Source of the DNA: Pseudomonadota bacterium
GTDB taxonomy: Bacteria > Pseudomonadota > Alphaproteobacteria > Puniceispirillales > Puniceispirillaceae
Direction: 5' to 3'
Assembly: GCA_027620495.1 (NCBI GenBank)
Contig: JAQCEA010000002.1
Location: 167,398-231,397, forward strand
Length of the DNA: 64,000 nucleotides
Position numbers and translations under genes: made by a program. Positions 37,490 through 49,198 of the stretch are shown piece after piece. Below the pieces are notes generated by a model. It searched no databases. It saw only the letters and a list, made by a program, of their open reading frames with translations, and was not told where the DNA came from. How positions within the stretch are numbered: the first letter of the stretch is position 1; each line of letters begins with the position of its first letter.

Positions 37490-39231
37490 CAACGCGCCTT
37501 GCACGGCTACGCATAGAATTGGCCAAACAGCGGCTTGATGGGCTAATTATCGGTCGTGAAGATATGTTTCAGGGTGAAGAGGTGCCGCCGGGTGATGAAC
37601 GGCTTGCCTATATATCCGGCTTTACCGGGTCGGCTGGTTTTGCCCTTGTTACAGCAAACACCGCGGCGCTGTTCAGCGATGGGCGATATAGTTTGCAAAT
37701 GGTGGCGCAAACTGATCCCTCAGATTGGCAATGTTATACGCTGCCGCAGCAAAGTTTAAATGACTATCTTGACCAGCATCCAATCGACGGGTTGACGATT
37801 GGCATTGACCCACGGCTTGTCACCATGACCGGGTATGAGCGCTATGGCGATAGCATCAACAAAGCTGGCGGACAGCTATCGGCCCTTGGTGCCAACCCGG
37901 TTGATGCCATATGGCATAACCAGCCGGGCATGCCAGCACCGTCTGCATGGCGCATGGATGACGATGTGGCTGGCCAGAGCGTTGCTGATAAGTTGCAAGC
38001 GCTGGCTGATGATTTGCGCCAGAAAAATCTGCGGGCGGCAGTGTTGAGCCGGGTGGACTCAGTCAATTGGCTGGTCAATATGCGTGGTGGAGATTTGCCA
38101 TGCACCCCAGTTAATTTATGTTTTGCCTTTTTTGATTGTGATCACGGCCTGACTTTGCTTGGCGATGGCGACCGGTTGGCCCCGGTTATAAATCAGGATA
38201 TCGCGGTGAAGCGGCTGGATGATTTGCCGCAATTATTGGCATTATGTGCCGGGGATGCCGTGCTGATAGAACCGGCCAGCCTGCCGCAAGCCTTGTCAGT
38301 TGTGATCGCCGCCAGTGACGTCGAGATGGTTCAACGGGACTGTCCGGTCACGCCAATGAAGGCGCGTAAAAACCAAGCAGAAATTAGCGGGTTCCAACGG
38401 GCGCATCATCATGATGGTGTGGCCATGGTGAAATTTTTACAATGGTTGTCTGGTATAAAACCTGCCAGCTATACCGAAAGCCAGATTGCAACGCGCCTTG
38501 AACAATTTCGATCGGAACAACCAGAATTTTTACTGCCAAGTTTTGCGACCATTGCCGGTGCTGGGCCAAATGGTGCGATCGTGCATTACCGCGCTCTGGC
38601 CGGGCAAGACCGTACCTTGTCTGATGGTGATATTTTGCTGTTGGATTCTGGTGGGCATTACCAGACAGGGACAACAGATATCACCCGCACCCTGTTAGTT
38701 GGCGATGTCCCCAATCAGGGCGATGTTGTTGATGCGTTTACCCATGTATTGCGGGGGCATATCGCGCTGGCAATGGCGCATTTTGAATGCGGTGCCACTG
38801 GCCAGCAACTAGATGGTATAGCGCGGTCTCCATTGTGGGCGGCTGGGTTGCAGTTTGCCCATGGTACCGGTCATGGTGTCGGGCATGTGCTATCGGTGCA
38901 TGAAGGCCCAGCCAGCATTTCAAAACGTGGTGGTGTGGCGATTGAAGCGGGTATGGTGTTGTCGAATGAGCCGGGATATTACCTGCCCGATTACTATGGC
39001 ATAAGGCTGGAGAATCTGGTTGTGGCGCGCCGCGCATCTGATCCTGATTTTCTGTGTTTTGAAACGCTGACACTTTGCCCGTTTGACCGCCGCTTAATTC
39101 GGCCTGAATTATTATCGGCTATCGAACGGCAATGGGTGGATGATTATCATCAAAAAGTGCTGGCAGAATTGACGCCGTTTCTGCCCAAAACATGCCAGAC
39201 ATGGTTGGCCGCGGCCTGTGCGCCGCTATAG
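37474..39231 (+). CDS. Xaa-Pro aminopeptidase (M24 family, large form)
   Basis: This 585-residue peptidase removes N-terminal residues preceding proline. Like other large-form enzymes it has two non-catalytic creatinase-like N-terminal domains (about 1-300) and the C-terminal pita-bread metallopeptidase domain. Dinuclear metal ligands are visible: LLDSGGHYQTGTTDITR, HGTGHGVGHVLSVHEGP, NEPGYYLPDYYGIRLENLV. ATG 37474 has GGAG 8 bases upstream; an earlier in-frame ATG at 37411 lies within prmA and lacks support. It converges on ligA with a 7-base gap. Confidence 0.92.
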   Translation: MPEQLATRLARLRIELAKQRLDGLIIGREDMFQGEEVPPGDERLAYISGFTGSAGFALVTANTAALFSDGRYSLQMVAQTDPSDWQCYTLPQQSLNDYLDQHPIDGLTIGIDPRLVTMTGYERYGDSINKAGGQLSALGANPVDAIWHNQPGMPAPSAWRMDDDVAGQSVADKLQALADDLRQKNLRAAVLSRVDSVNWLVNMRGGDLPCTPVNLCFAFFDCDHGLTLLGDGDRLAPVINQDIAVKRLDDLPQLLALCAGDAVLIEPASLPQALSVVIAASDVEMVQRDCPVTPMKARKNQAEISGFQRAHHHDGVAMVKFLQWLSGIKPASYTESQIATRLEQFRSEQPEFLLPSFATIAGAGPNGAIVHYRALAGQDRTLSDGDILLLDSGGHYQTGTTDITRTLLVGDVPNQGDVVDAFTHVLRGHIALAMAHFECGATGQQLDGIARSPLWAAGLQFAHGTGHGVGHVLSVHEGPASISKRGGVAIEAGMVLSNEPGYYLPDYYGIRLENLVVARRASDPDFLCFETLTLCPFDRRLIRPELLSAIERQWVDDYHQKVLAELTPFLPKTCQTWLAAACAPL

Positions 39232-39238
39232 GTGGCGG

Positions 39239-41353
<2,115 letters not shown>

Positions 41354-43015
41354 TCATGTCCCTAACAATGCGGTGGCGGCGGCGCGGGCCTCGGCGGTAA
41401 TGGTTTCACCAGCCAGCATCCGGGCAATTTCTTCGGTGCGTTGGGTCGGGCTTAATATTTCGGTACCACTGATCACCGTATCATCAGAAGCGATTTTATA
41501 AATACGTAAATGATGCGCGCCCTTGGCGGCGACTTGTGGTGAATGCGTGATGACGAGTGTCTGGACAGCCTGTCCGAGCCGTGCCAGCCGTTCACCAACA
41601 GCCGCGGCAACAGCACCGCCAACGCCTGAGTCAACCTCGTCAAAAATTAGACTGCGCGGGTCATTTGATGATTCCAGAACTACCTTCAATGCCAGCAAAA
41701 ACCGGGCAAGTTCGCCGCCGGATGCAATCTTATCAATTGGGCCGGGCGCCATGCCTTTGTTTGTGCTGGCCTCAAATCTGACTGTGCTTGTGCCATTTGG
41801 TCCCCATTGCGATTGATCTAGCTGGGTAATCACGGTTTGAAAACTGGCCCCATCCAGCTTAAGCGGGGGCAGTTCAGCCGCCACCGCCGCGTCAAGTTTC
41901 TGTGCGGCGTTTTGTCGTCCAACATCGATAGTGGCAGCCAATGTCTGGTACCGGTCTTGCCATTGTGCGGCGGCGTCCTGCAGTGCGCCAATCTGGCCAG
42001 ATTGGTCTTCGATACCGGCAAGACGAGCGGCAAGCTTTTGGTGTGTCTGCGGCAAATCATCAATCGCACAATTATGTTTTCTGGCTTGTTGACGCAACGC
42101 ATGTAACCGGTCGTCAAGCTGTTCTAATTGCTGTGGGTTGGCCTCTAGGCTATCGGTTGCGGCATGGATCAAGCTGCTGGCTTCGGCAAATTCTGCTTCG
42201 GCGCGTTGCAATGCGGCCAAGGTTTCATCTAGGGGGCCACCAGCAAGCTCGGCCGCCTTTTCAATGGCATTGATCGCCGTGCCCAGTGCATTTTGCGCCC
42301 CAGCATCGCCAAACAGCGCATCTTCGGCCTGAGCAATGCGTTCGCCAATTTTGCTGACATTGGCAAGCCGCGTCCGTTCGGTTAACAGGCGGTCTTCTTC
42401 GCCGGTTTGCGGGGCGAGTTGGTCTAACACCTCTACCGCGTCACGCAACCAGTCTTCTTCTGCTTTAGCATTGTTCAGCGCTTGTCGGGCCTGTTCTAGT
42501 GCCGCGCGGGCATCGGCCCAACGTTGCCAGCTTTGCCTCAATTCCGATACGCTTTTCTGGTGGCCAGCGGCCCGGTCCAATAGCGTTACATGTGTGCTGG
42601 TGTCGAGCAGGCCGCGTCCTTCAAACTGGCCCTGAATTTCAACCAGCATATCACCGACCTGACGCAGCAAACCAACCGATACAGCTATATCATTAATGCT
42701 GGCACTTGATTTGCCATCAGATTTTAAACGTCTTCTTAGAATCAATTGATCTTCCGGGGAAATGCCAGCTTCATCAAGAAGCCCCCAAATCGGGCTTGTC
42801 CGGTTCATATTAAAAATCGCTGATACCTGTGCCTGTTCACTGCCTTGGCGGATCAAGCCAAAATCTGCGCGGCTGCCAAGCGCCAACCCCAGCGCATCTA
42901 GCAAGATTGATTTGCCAGCCCCAGTTTCACCCGTAAGCACGGTCAATCCCGGCTCAAAATCAAGGGTGAGCTGTTCGATCAAAACAATGTTTGAGACGCT
43001 TAGGCTAGCCAGCAT
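41354..43015 (-). CDS. recN: DNA repair protein RecN
   Basis: RecN is an SMC-like ATPase that acts in double-strand break repair. The 553-residue protein has an N-terminal P-loop GETGAGKSILLDALGLALG (about residues 30-48), a long central coiled-coil region (about 150-380, rich in Ala/Leu/Gln/Glu), and a C-terminal ABC half with the signature IASGGELARFLLALK and Walker B LIFDEVDSGVGG. The start ATG 43015 follows the bamD stop by three bases. Its gene order between bamD and ligA is typical of alphaproteobacteria. Confidence 0.96.
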   Translation of the reverse strand: MLASLSVSNIVLIEQLTLDFEPGLTVLTGETGAGKSILLDALGLALGSRADFGLIRQGSEQAQVSAIFNMNRTSPIWGLLDEAGISPEDQLILRRRLKSDGKSSASINDIAVSVGLLRQVGDMLVEIQGQFEGRGLLDTSTHVTLLDRAAGHQKSVSELRQSWQRWADARAALEQARQALNNAKAEEDWLRDAVEVLDQLAPQTGEEDRLLTERTRLANVSKIGERIAQAEDALFGDAGAQNALGTAINAIEKAAELAGGPLDETLAALQRAEAEFAEASSLIHAATDSLEANPQQLEQLDDRLHALRQQARKHNCAIDDLPQTHQKLAARLAGIEDQSGQIGALQDAAAQWQDRYQTLAATIDVGRQNAAQKLDAAVAAELPPLKLDGASFQTVITQLDQSQWGPNGTSTVRFEASTNKGMAPGPIDKIASGGELARFLLALKVVLESSNDPRSLIFDEVDSGVGGAVAAAVGERLARLGQAVQTLVITHSPQVAAKGAHHLRIYKIASDDTVISGTEILSPTQRTEEIARMLAGETITAEARAAATALLGT

Positions 43016-43018
43016 TGG

Positions 43019-43831
43019 TTAATCAAAAATAGAGGTAACAGCATTAACCGATCGTTCAAACAGGCCTTTTGGCGCGGGTTTTTCTGGGTCGGCAATCAAT
43101 TCGTTAAGGCGCTGTGTCCAGATGGAATCAGGATAATTATAAACGGCGACCTGCTGCATCCGACTGGCTTCCTCGATCAGACCAAGTGCCAAATATGTCT
43201 CGGCGCTCCGGTGCAATGCTTCAGGCACCTGATTGGTGGTGTCATAGGTTTCAATGACAATGTGGAACCGGCGCAAAGCGGCGCTGTAAAACTGATTATT
43301 CAGATAATATCTGCCAACCGCCATCTCCTTGCCCGCAAGATGCGATCGTGTCAGGTCAATTTTAAGCTGGGCATCACGTGCATAGGTGCCTTGCGGAAAA
43401 CGCCGAACCAATTCTTCAAATGCCTGCATCGCCAATTGTGTCATGGCCGCATCGCGTTCCACATCAACAATTTGTTCATAATAACTCAACGCCTTGAGAT
43501 AATAGGCATATTCAACAAATTCACTGGCTGGGTTGAGTTCGACAAAACGGTCAAGTGCGGCAACAGCGCGGGCATAATCATTGCCTTCGTAAAATGACCA
43601 TGCCGCCATAATTTGGGCCCGAACCGCCAGCGCAGAATAGGGGTGTTGACGTTCCACTTCTTCAAATTTTGGCGCGGCTTTTTTGGGGTCGTCATTCAGC
43701 GCCGTGGCCAGCGCGTCATTATATAAAACATCAACTGGTTGCTCGACTTGTTCTAGCACCTCTGGTGTTGATGAACAGGCCGCGATCAGAACACAGCATA
43801 TGAGCATCATGGATTTATATAAATCTGTCAC
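43019..43831 (-). CDS. bamD: Outer membrane assembly lipoprotein BamD
   Basis: BamD is the essential lipoprotein of the beta-barrel assembly machine in the outer membrane. The 270-residue precursor has a lipoprotein signal ending LIAACSS with the lipidated cysteine at C19, followed by TPR repeats: YNDALATALNDDPKKAAPKFEEVE, AIMAAWSFYEGNDYARAVAAL and FEELVRRFPQGTYARDAQ. Length is slightly above E. coli BamD (245). The start is GTG 43831 with GGGG upstream. It begins the bamD-recN-ligA unit. Confidence 0.93.
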   Translation of the reverse strand: MTDLYKSMMLICCVLIAACSSTPEVLEQVEQPVDVLYNDALATALNDDPKKAAPKFEEVERQHPYSALAVRAQIMAAWSFYEGNDYARAVAALDRFVELNPASEFVEYAYYLKALSYYEQIVDVERDAAMTQLAMQAFEELVRRFPQGTYARDAQLKIDLTRSHLAGKEMAVGRYYLNNQFYSAALRRFHIVIETYDTTNQVPEALHRSAETYLALGLIEEASRMQQVAVYNYPDSIWTQRLNELIADPEKPAPKGLFERSVNAVTSIFD

Positions 43832-43973
43832 TGGGGACCCCGCATATCATGGCCAATCTTCACGTCATAAACGGCTATACCGGACAACACAATAGCCCGA
43901 TAAATCACCCCTGAAAAGGGCGCGTTATGGCTGTGTCATGAATATAAGCTAGGGCGGTGATATTTTGGCCGAT

Positions 43974-44951
43974 TTATGCGGTGGCGGCGGCGGCAAGTTC
44001 AGGCAAAACAAAGCTGTCTGAACGGCTTTGTGTGGTGCCTGCCTCGACAACTTTAAACGCGCTCGGGTCATTCAACAGCGTTTGCACCAATTTTGTGCTG
44101 AGCGCGTGACCGGGGCGATGGGCTGTCATTTTGGCTTTGACCGGCATGCCAAGAAGCAACAGATCACCAAGACAATCTAGCGCTTTATGACGAACAAATT
44201 CACGCTCCATACGCAAACCGCCATCATTTAATATTTTGCCATCATTGACGACAACCGCATTATCAAGTGACCCACCAAGTGCCAGCCCGGCATTTTTCAT
44301 CCGCTCAACATCACGCAATTGGCAAAATGTACGGGCGCTTGCCAATTCAGCGGCAAAACTGCCATCGCTGTGACGATAGGTCAGTGTCTGATTGCCAATC
44401 GCGGCATCATCAAACGCAATTTCAATGTTAATTTCTAAATGTTCACATGGGTCCAGACGCGCCCAAGCCCCATCATCAAGGCTGACCATAACGGGTTTGG
44501 TTACGATGATATGTTTGCGGCGTGCTGGCAACAATTCGAGACCAACTGCATTGATCGCATCAAGAACAGGCTGGCTACTGCCATCTAGAATAGGCGCTTC
44601 GGGGGCATTGATTTCGACAACAGAATTGTCCAGACCAACCCCGGCAAAAGCCGCCATCATATGTTCGATTGTTTCAAGGCCGATGCCGTCACCATTGACA
44701 ATGCGTGTACATAGGCGCGCTTGTTCGGCATATTTTGCATGTGCTTCAACAGTCTGCAGCTTGGCATCAATATCGACCCGGCGAAACTTAATGCCTGTAT
44801 TTGCCGGTGCTGGGCAAATTGACAATTCAACAAACCGGCCAGAATGAAGCCCGATACCGTCAAACGTCACCTGGCCGCGCACCGTTGTTTGAAACGGCTG
44901 GTCAACAAACTGATTGAAAGCAAGCGTGTCTGGCATTGAGACTTGTGTCAT
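43974..44951 (-). CDS. lpxC: UDP-3-O-acyl-N-acetylglucosamine deacetylase LpxC
   Basis: LpxC performs the committed step of lipid A synthesis, a zinc-dependent deacetylation. Conserved parts are visible: VTFDGIGLHSG near the start, GLETIEHMMAAFAG (metal histidine and catalytic glutamate), REFVRHKALDCLGDLLLLG (metal histidine and aspartate) and the catalytic histidine in HRPGHALSTKL. With ATG 44951 the protein has 325 residues. An in-frame ATG at 45014 would add 21 residues of unusual composition (several Cys/Trp) and has no ribosome-binding site, so I prefer the shorter form, though that choice is uncertain. A terminator lies between ftsZ and this gene. Confidence 0.9.
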   Translation of the reverse strand: MTQVSMPDTLAFNQFVDQPFQTTVRGQVTFDGIGLHSGRFVELSICPAPANTGIKFRRVDIDAKLQTVEAHAKYAEQARLCTRIVNGDGIGLETIEHMMAAFAGVGLDNSVVEINAPEAPILDGSSQPVLDAINAVGLELLPARRKHIIVTKPVMVSLDDGAWARLDPCEHLEINIEIAFDDAAIGNQTLTYRHSDGSFAAELASARTFCQLRDVERMKNAGLALGGSLDNAVVVNDGKILNDGGLRMEREFVRHKALDCLGDLLLLGMPVKAKMTAHRPGHALSTKLVQTLLNDPSAFKVVEAGTTQSRSDSFVLPELAAAATA

Positions 44952-45035
44952 TTCTTGTCTTTGCCAACAACACATACACTTATGGTTGGCTGGTGATTGG
45001 CTGGTTTCATTCATATCGGGTAGATTTCTCGCCCC

Positions 45036-45051
45036 TGCATGGGATCATGCA
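45036..45051. promoter_or_regulatory. Palindrome TGCATG-ggat-CATGCA upstream of lpxC
   Basis: A perfect 6-bp inverted repeat with a 4-base centre lies just downstream (in lpxC direction) of the ftsZ terminator and upstream of the lpxC start. Its place fits an operator in the lpxC promoter, but the repeat could be chance. Confidence 0.35.
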
Positions 45052-45062
45052 AAACACTAGAC

Positions 45063-45100
45063 AAAAAATACCCGATGAAACATTACGCGTTTCACCGGGT
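45063..45100 (-). terminator. Strong rho-independent terminator after ftsZ
   Basis: Read on the minus strand, ACCCGGTGAAAC pairs with GTTTCATCGGGT as a 12-bp stem (one G-U pair) around a 7-base loop, then A and six T residues. The stem arms are 45089-45100 and 45070-45081; the T tract is 45063-45068. It lies 62 bases after the ftsZ stop and should end the dcw transcript before lpxC. Confidence 0.93.
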
Positions 45101-45162
45101 CATTCCAAATCACTTTTGGTTACAGATTGTAGCAATGACGGTGATCCGCCATTGCCACCAAT

Positions 45163-46935
45163 TTAATTGGCCTGACGACGCAAAAAGGCCGGAATATCCA
45201 ACTCATCATCAGACATTTCAAGATTGGCCTTTGCCGGTTCAGTTGTCTCAGATTTAACAACATCAGACCGCGACAGATCAAGGATTGACGCCGTTGGTTG
45301 TGACTCGCCTATGGCTGGTTCCTTGCGCGATGCTGGCTCTGCTGCACTGGGCTTGCTTGACCAAAGACCCGAAATCTTATTGATCAGGCTTGCTGGCCGC
45401 TTTGCCGGTGTCTCGATGGCCTCTGGTACGCTATCAGCATCTGGCAGGCTTGTGGTTTGCGCTGGGATAAACCCAAGCCGCGGCCCGGCATTTGCACCTG
45501 CTTCGGCATCGATTGCATCGGTGCTGTCACCGACTGGCGCGGCTTCAGCCTCGGTTTCGGCGGTGGCGGGTGATGCCAGTTCCGGTTCAGCCGAGATAAT
45601 TCTATCACCCTCTAGACCGATAGTTTCCTTTGTATCTGTCTCAGGCTCTGCCTCGGTTTTGGCGTTGGCAATGGCATCAGCGATATCAAGTTGGTCACCG
45701 TTATCTGGTGTCTTGTTATCTGTGTCATCGGTCTCGGCCATGGCGAATGCGGGTGCCAGCTCAGCCGCTTTACTGTCGGCAGTGATGGCTTCAACTGGAG
45801 ATGGCATCTCTGCTACCGGTGATGCGATATCTGCGGTTGCTGCCTCGGCAACTGTTGGGCTGGCCGGGATAAAGCTGGCAACTGGATTTGGCACAATTGT
45901 GCTTGGCCGGACATTGGCCGCGCTTGGCCGCAGGGTTGCGGTGCTTGGCTTGCCAAGCGATTGCATCGCCGCGTTAATGCCGGTGGCCACAACAGACACC
46001 CGCATGACGCCCTCTAGCTTTTCATCAAAGGCCGATCCAAAGATGATGGTGGCATCGGTATCGACTTCTTTACGGATCCGATTAGCGGCTTCATCCACTT
46101 CAAATAACGTCATATCCATGCCACCGGTGATATTAATCAGAACCGCATGGGCACCTTTCATTGTTGTGTCGTCAAGAAGTGGGTTGTTAATGGCGGCTTC
46201 GGCGGCCTGTGTGGCCCGGCTTTCACCGCTGGCCTCGCCAGTACCCATCATGGCTTTGCCCATTTCGCCCATCACCGCGCGAATATCAGCAAAATCAAGG
46301 TTAATAAGACCCGGCTTGATCATCAGGTCAGTCACCCCGCAGACGCCTTGGTGCAATACCGTGTCTGCCATATGAAAGGCATCGGCAAATGTTGTGCGCT
46401 CATTGGCAAGCCGGAATAGATTCTGGTTAGGAATGATGATCAGCGTATCGACATAAGCTTGCAGCTCTTCGATGCCATCTTCGGCCTGTTTCATCCGGCG
46501 CTGACCTTCAAATTCAAAAGGTTTGGTAATCACGCCAACGGTCAGAATGCCACGTTCACGGGCGGCCCGGGCAATGACTGGGGCGGCGCCTGTGCCGGTG
46601 CCACCCCCCATGCCAGCGGTGATAAAGACCATATTGCAATCGGCCAATTCTGCCATCACTTCTGCCAGGCTTTCTTCGGCGGCGGCACGGCCAATTTCAG
46701 GCTTTGATCCGGCACCAAGGCCTTGGGTTATGGCGCTGCCAAGCTGAATTTTGCGGCTTGCTTTTGAATGTGCCAAAGCCTGACCATCGGTATTGGCAAC
46801 CAGAAAATCAACGCCTTCAAGATCAGCATTGATCATATTGTTGACAGCGTTGCATCCGGCACCGCCAACACCAACAACGGTGATACGGGGGCGCAGTTCT
46901 TGCATATTTTGCGGTACTGTAAGGTTAATGGTCAT
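45163..46935 (-). CDS. ftsZ: Cell division protein FtsZ
   Basis: FtsZ is the tubulin-like GTPase that forms the Z ring. The 590-residue protein has the conserved GTPase core (about 1-325) with [14 protein letters not shown], the tubulin signature [11 protein letters not shown], and synergy-loop residues [19 protein letters not shown] long acidic, Ala/Pro/Thr-rich linker follows (about 325-570), then a conserved C-terminal peptide [15 protein letters not shown] that binds FtsA. The linker is far longer than in E. coli (383 residues in all), as in several alphaproteobacteria. ATG 46935 has GGGAG 8 bases upstream. It is the last gene of the dcw transcript. Confidence 0.97.
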   Translation of the reverse strand: MTINLTVPQNMQELRPRITVVGVGGAGCNAVNNMINADLEGVDFLVANTDGQALAHSKASRKIQLGSAITQGLGAGSKPEIGRAAAEESLAEVMAELADCNMVFITAGMGGGTGTGAAPVIARAARERGILTVGVITKPFEFEGQRRMKQAEDGIEELQAYVDTLIIIPNQNLFRLANERTTFADAFHMADTVLHQGVCGVTDLMIKPGLINLDFADIRAVMGEMGKAMMGTGEASGESRATQAAEAAINNPLLDDTTMKGAHAVLINITGGMDMTLFEVDEAANRIRKEVDTDATIIFGSAFDEKLEGVMRVSVVATGINAAMQSLGKPSTATLRPSAANVRPSTIVPNPVASFIPASPTVAEAATADIASPVAEMPSPVEAITADSKAAELAPAFAMAETDDTDNKTPDNGDQLDIADAIANAKTEAEPETDTKETIGLEGDRIISAEPELASPATAETEAEAAPVGDSTDAIDAEAGANAGPRLGFIPAQTTSLPDADSVPEAIETPAKRPASLINKISGLWSSKPSAAEPASRKEPAIGESQPTASILDLSRSDVVKSETTEPAKANLEMSDDELDIPAFLRRQAN

Positions 46936-46975
46936 GACTAACTCCCTTTTCTTTGGGTTGCGCATAGTGACATAT

Positions 46976-47012
46976 CAGATGACATGCTTGCTAAAATGGC
47001 AGGGGTCATCTG
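46976..47012. other. Inverted repeat in the ftsA-ftsZ spacer
   Basis: CAGATGAC (46976-46983) and GTCATCTG (47005-47012) form an 8-bp perfect inverted repeat with a 21-base centre that contains a further TGC/GCA pair. It sits in the 155-base spacer between ftsA and ftsZ, about 40 bases upstream of the ftsZ start. It may be an mRNA stem-loop or an operator for an ftsZ promoter. Confidence 0.5.
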
Positions 47013-47090
47013 CCGATTGGGTTGTGGGACACGGAAAATTGAATTGCCGCTGATGGGGGGTGAACATATTGGCGTCATTTTTATCTCCTG

Positions 47091-48392
47091 TTACAGATTG
47101 TCACGAAGCCACGCACCAATACGTTCGAATGGCCCATGGGGCAGGGTGCGGGTCTGCCGGTCGTCTGGGTCATTATCTTCAAGAAGGCTCACATGAATGA
47201 GCCCGCCAATGCAGGCGGCATATCCGGGGCCGCTGTTATTTTCATCAAGCCCGGTCACGCCGATTGGTTTGCCAATGCCGATTGATTTTTTGCTCTTTTT
47301 TGCAAATAGATCGGCAAGACCAGTCAGTTGACTGGCACCGCCGGTCAGAACAAAACGGCTACCAGCGGTATGTTCCATACGGGCTTTCGCCATACGGTTT
47401 TGCAGTAATTCGAGAATTTCTTCGACCCGCGGCCGGATAATGGCGCTCAGCAAATTGCGTTCAATTGTTTTGCCGCCAATTTCGGTGGTGGCGCTACCAA
47501 GCGAGGGAATGGTGATATTGTCACTGCGGCCCATCCGCATAACTTCGCGCAATGTGTCCGGGGCCTCGCCGGCAAGTTCGGTTGGCATCACCGATCCATC
47601 AATGGCTTTTAGCCGTTCTGCATCATTGACTGGTGTCGATAAAATCCGCGCAATATCGGTGGTCACATGGTGGCCACCAACGGTGATGGTGTCGACATAG
47701 ACAAGCTTGCCTTCCATAAAAATGGCAATCGATGTGGTGCCGCCGCCCATATCGATGATAACGCTGCCAAGATCGCGTTCTTCAGCTGTCAGACAGGCAA
47801 CCCCGGCGGTATAGCCTGCATGCAAAAACCGTTCGGTTTCGAGATGGTTCAGCGCGAGTGCCTCGCGGAAATTGGCCAGCGAAATACGTAGCCCACACAC
47901 CATCGTGTAATCGACAGATAAATTCGAGCCGCGCATGCCTTTTGGGTCGGAAATGCCGCGCACTTCATCAAGCCCATATTGCAATGTCTGGATATGCATC
48001 GGCTGATAACCGGCTGGCACTGCCGCGGGATCATCGCGCGCCATCAACCGATCAATATCGCGGCGGCGGACAATGGCATCACTTAATGTCAGGCTTTGTT
48101 TGTGAATGCCAGAGACTGGCTTGCCGCCCGGCACCACAACGCTGGCCGATTGAACCGACAGACCCGCTTCACGTTCTGCACTTTGCACAGTTTTGCCAAT
48201 CGCACCGCTCAGCGCGTCAAGGTCGCTCACTTCGCCAGTTCGGATGCCTGCTGAAGCATGTGTACCATGCCCCAGAAGACGCACCCCGCCACTGCCATCT
48301 GCCTCGCCTATCATACAGCAGATTTTTGATGATCCGATGTCGAGTACAGCAAATGGCCGCCGCGTGATGGCTTTGGTCTTTCGCAAAATCAT
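47091..48392 (-). CDS. ftsA: Cell division protein FtsA
   Basis: FtsA is an actin-like ATPase that tethers FtsZ to the membrane. The 433-residue protein begins RRPFAVLDIGSSKICCMIGEADG (phosphate 1 motif), has the 1C subdomain, VIIDMGGGTTSIAIFMEG (phosphate 2), FVLTGGASQLTGLADLF (adenosine site) and a C-terminal amphipathic helix with FERIGAWLRDNL that would bind the membrane. GGGGAG lies 7 bases before ATG 48392, which overlaps the ftsQ stop by four bases. A 155-base spacer follows. Confidence 0.96.
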   Translation of the reverse strand: MILRKTKAITRRPFAVLDIGSSKICCMIGEADGSGGVRLLGHGTHASAGIRTGEVSDLDALSGAIGKTVQSAEREAGLSVQSASVVVPGGKPVSGIHKQSLTLSDAIVRRRDIDRLMARDDPAAVPAGYQPMHIQTLQYGLDEVRGISDPKGMRGSNLSVDYTMVCGLRISLANFREALALNHLETERFLHAGYTAGVACLTAEERDLGSVIIDMGGGTTSIAIFMEGKLVYVDTITVGGHHVTTDIARILSTPVNDAERLKAIDGSVMPTELAGEAPDTLREVMRMGRSDNITIPSLGSATTEIGGKTIERNLLSAIIRPRVEEILELLQNRMAKARMEHTAGSRFVLTGGASQLTGLADLFAKKSKKSIGIGKPIGVTGLDENNSGPGYAACIGGLIHVSLLEDNDPDDRQTRTLPHGPFERIGAWLRDNL

Positions 48393-49198
48393 GTCTTGCT
48401 CCCCTTTCCGCGAACCGGAATATTTGGCTCAACAATCAGCTGTTTTGGTGTGCGCAGATCAATCACAGCTAAATCGCGGTTTGTAATGGCTTTTTCGCGG
48501 TCGATAACGGCTAGACGTGACCAAGCTGAAATCGGATCACTTTCTGGCAAACGAATCTCCATGCCATTTTTCAAATAGACATCCCAGCGCCGTTCAGACC
48601 GGAAGCTGATCGCCCATACTTCGCTGAATAATTCCGGTTCTGTTTTCAGTGCCGCGAGAATAGGCGCTGCATTTGCCGCGGCATTGTCGCCAGCGACAAC
48701 TTTAAGATGGGTGAAATCACGCGGGTCAGCCCCCTCAATAATGGCACCAGTCGCATCGATCAGCTGATGGTCGGTATCATTTTGTAGCAAGGCAACAGGC
48801 ACGCGCTCATCAAGAACAATATGGATGGTGCCGGGAAGACGGCGTTCTATGATGACATTTTTAACCCAGCCAATTTGACTTACGCGATTGTGGAGATCTT
48901 GCAGATTGATGCTGAAAATAGGCGCATCAAGCTGGAGATCAAGCGCGGCAAGCAAGGTGTCTTTTGAAATATGCGACCGGCCACGTACTTGAATATGGCG
49001 CAATTTCAGGCCAGCCTCAGCGCCAAGCTGATGCAGTTCGGCAATCACCCGATCACGTTCTGCATAGGCCATCCCAGCTGTGGTGATAAGCCCAAGCCCG
49101 GCGCTAGCCAGCATCAGCATTTTTGCCCGTCGCCACCAATTTGCCGGTGAGGCGTGCGCCGCGGTTTTTGGTGTGATCCAGCCAATCAATCGTCGCAT
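48389..49198 (-). CDS. ftsQ: Cell division protein FtsQ
   Basis: FtsQ is a bitopic inner-membrane protein of the divisome that interacts with FtsB/FtsL and other proteins. The 269-residue protein has a short cytoplasmic region (1-26), one membrane segment (about 27-46), a POTRA domain starting near LRHIQVRGRSHISKDTLLAAL, and a beta domain with GTIHIVLDERVPVALLQ. Length and layout match the family. It overlaps ddl (13 bases) and ftsA (four bases), so the order ddl-ftsQ-ftsA is tightly coupled. Confidence 0.93.
   Translation of the reverse strand: MRRLIGWITPKTAAHASPANWWRRAKMLMLASAGLGLITTAGMAYAERDRVIAELHQLGAEAGLKLRHIQVRGRSHISKDTLLAALDLQLDAPIFSINLQDLHNRVSQIGWVKNVIIERRLPGTIHIVLDERVPVALLQNDTDHQLIDATGAIIEGADPRDFTHLKVVAGDNAAANAAPILAALKTEPELFSEVWAISFRSERRWDVYLKNGMEIRLPESDPISAWSRLAVIDREKAITNRDLAVIDLRTPKQLIVEPNIPVRGKGSKT

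Noticed and set aside
45224..46375. A 383-codon open frame on the plus strand opposite ftsZ
   Set aside because: It mirrors the Ala/Glu/Pro-rich FtsZ linker, is Ser/Ala/Val-rich and has no recognisable domain. ftsZ is certain on the other strand.
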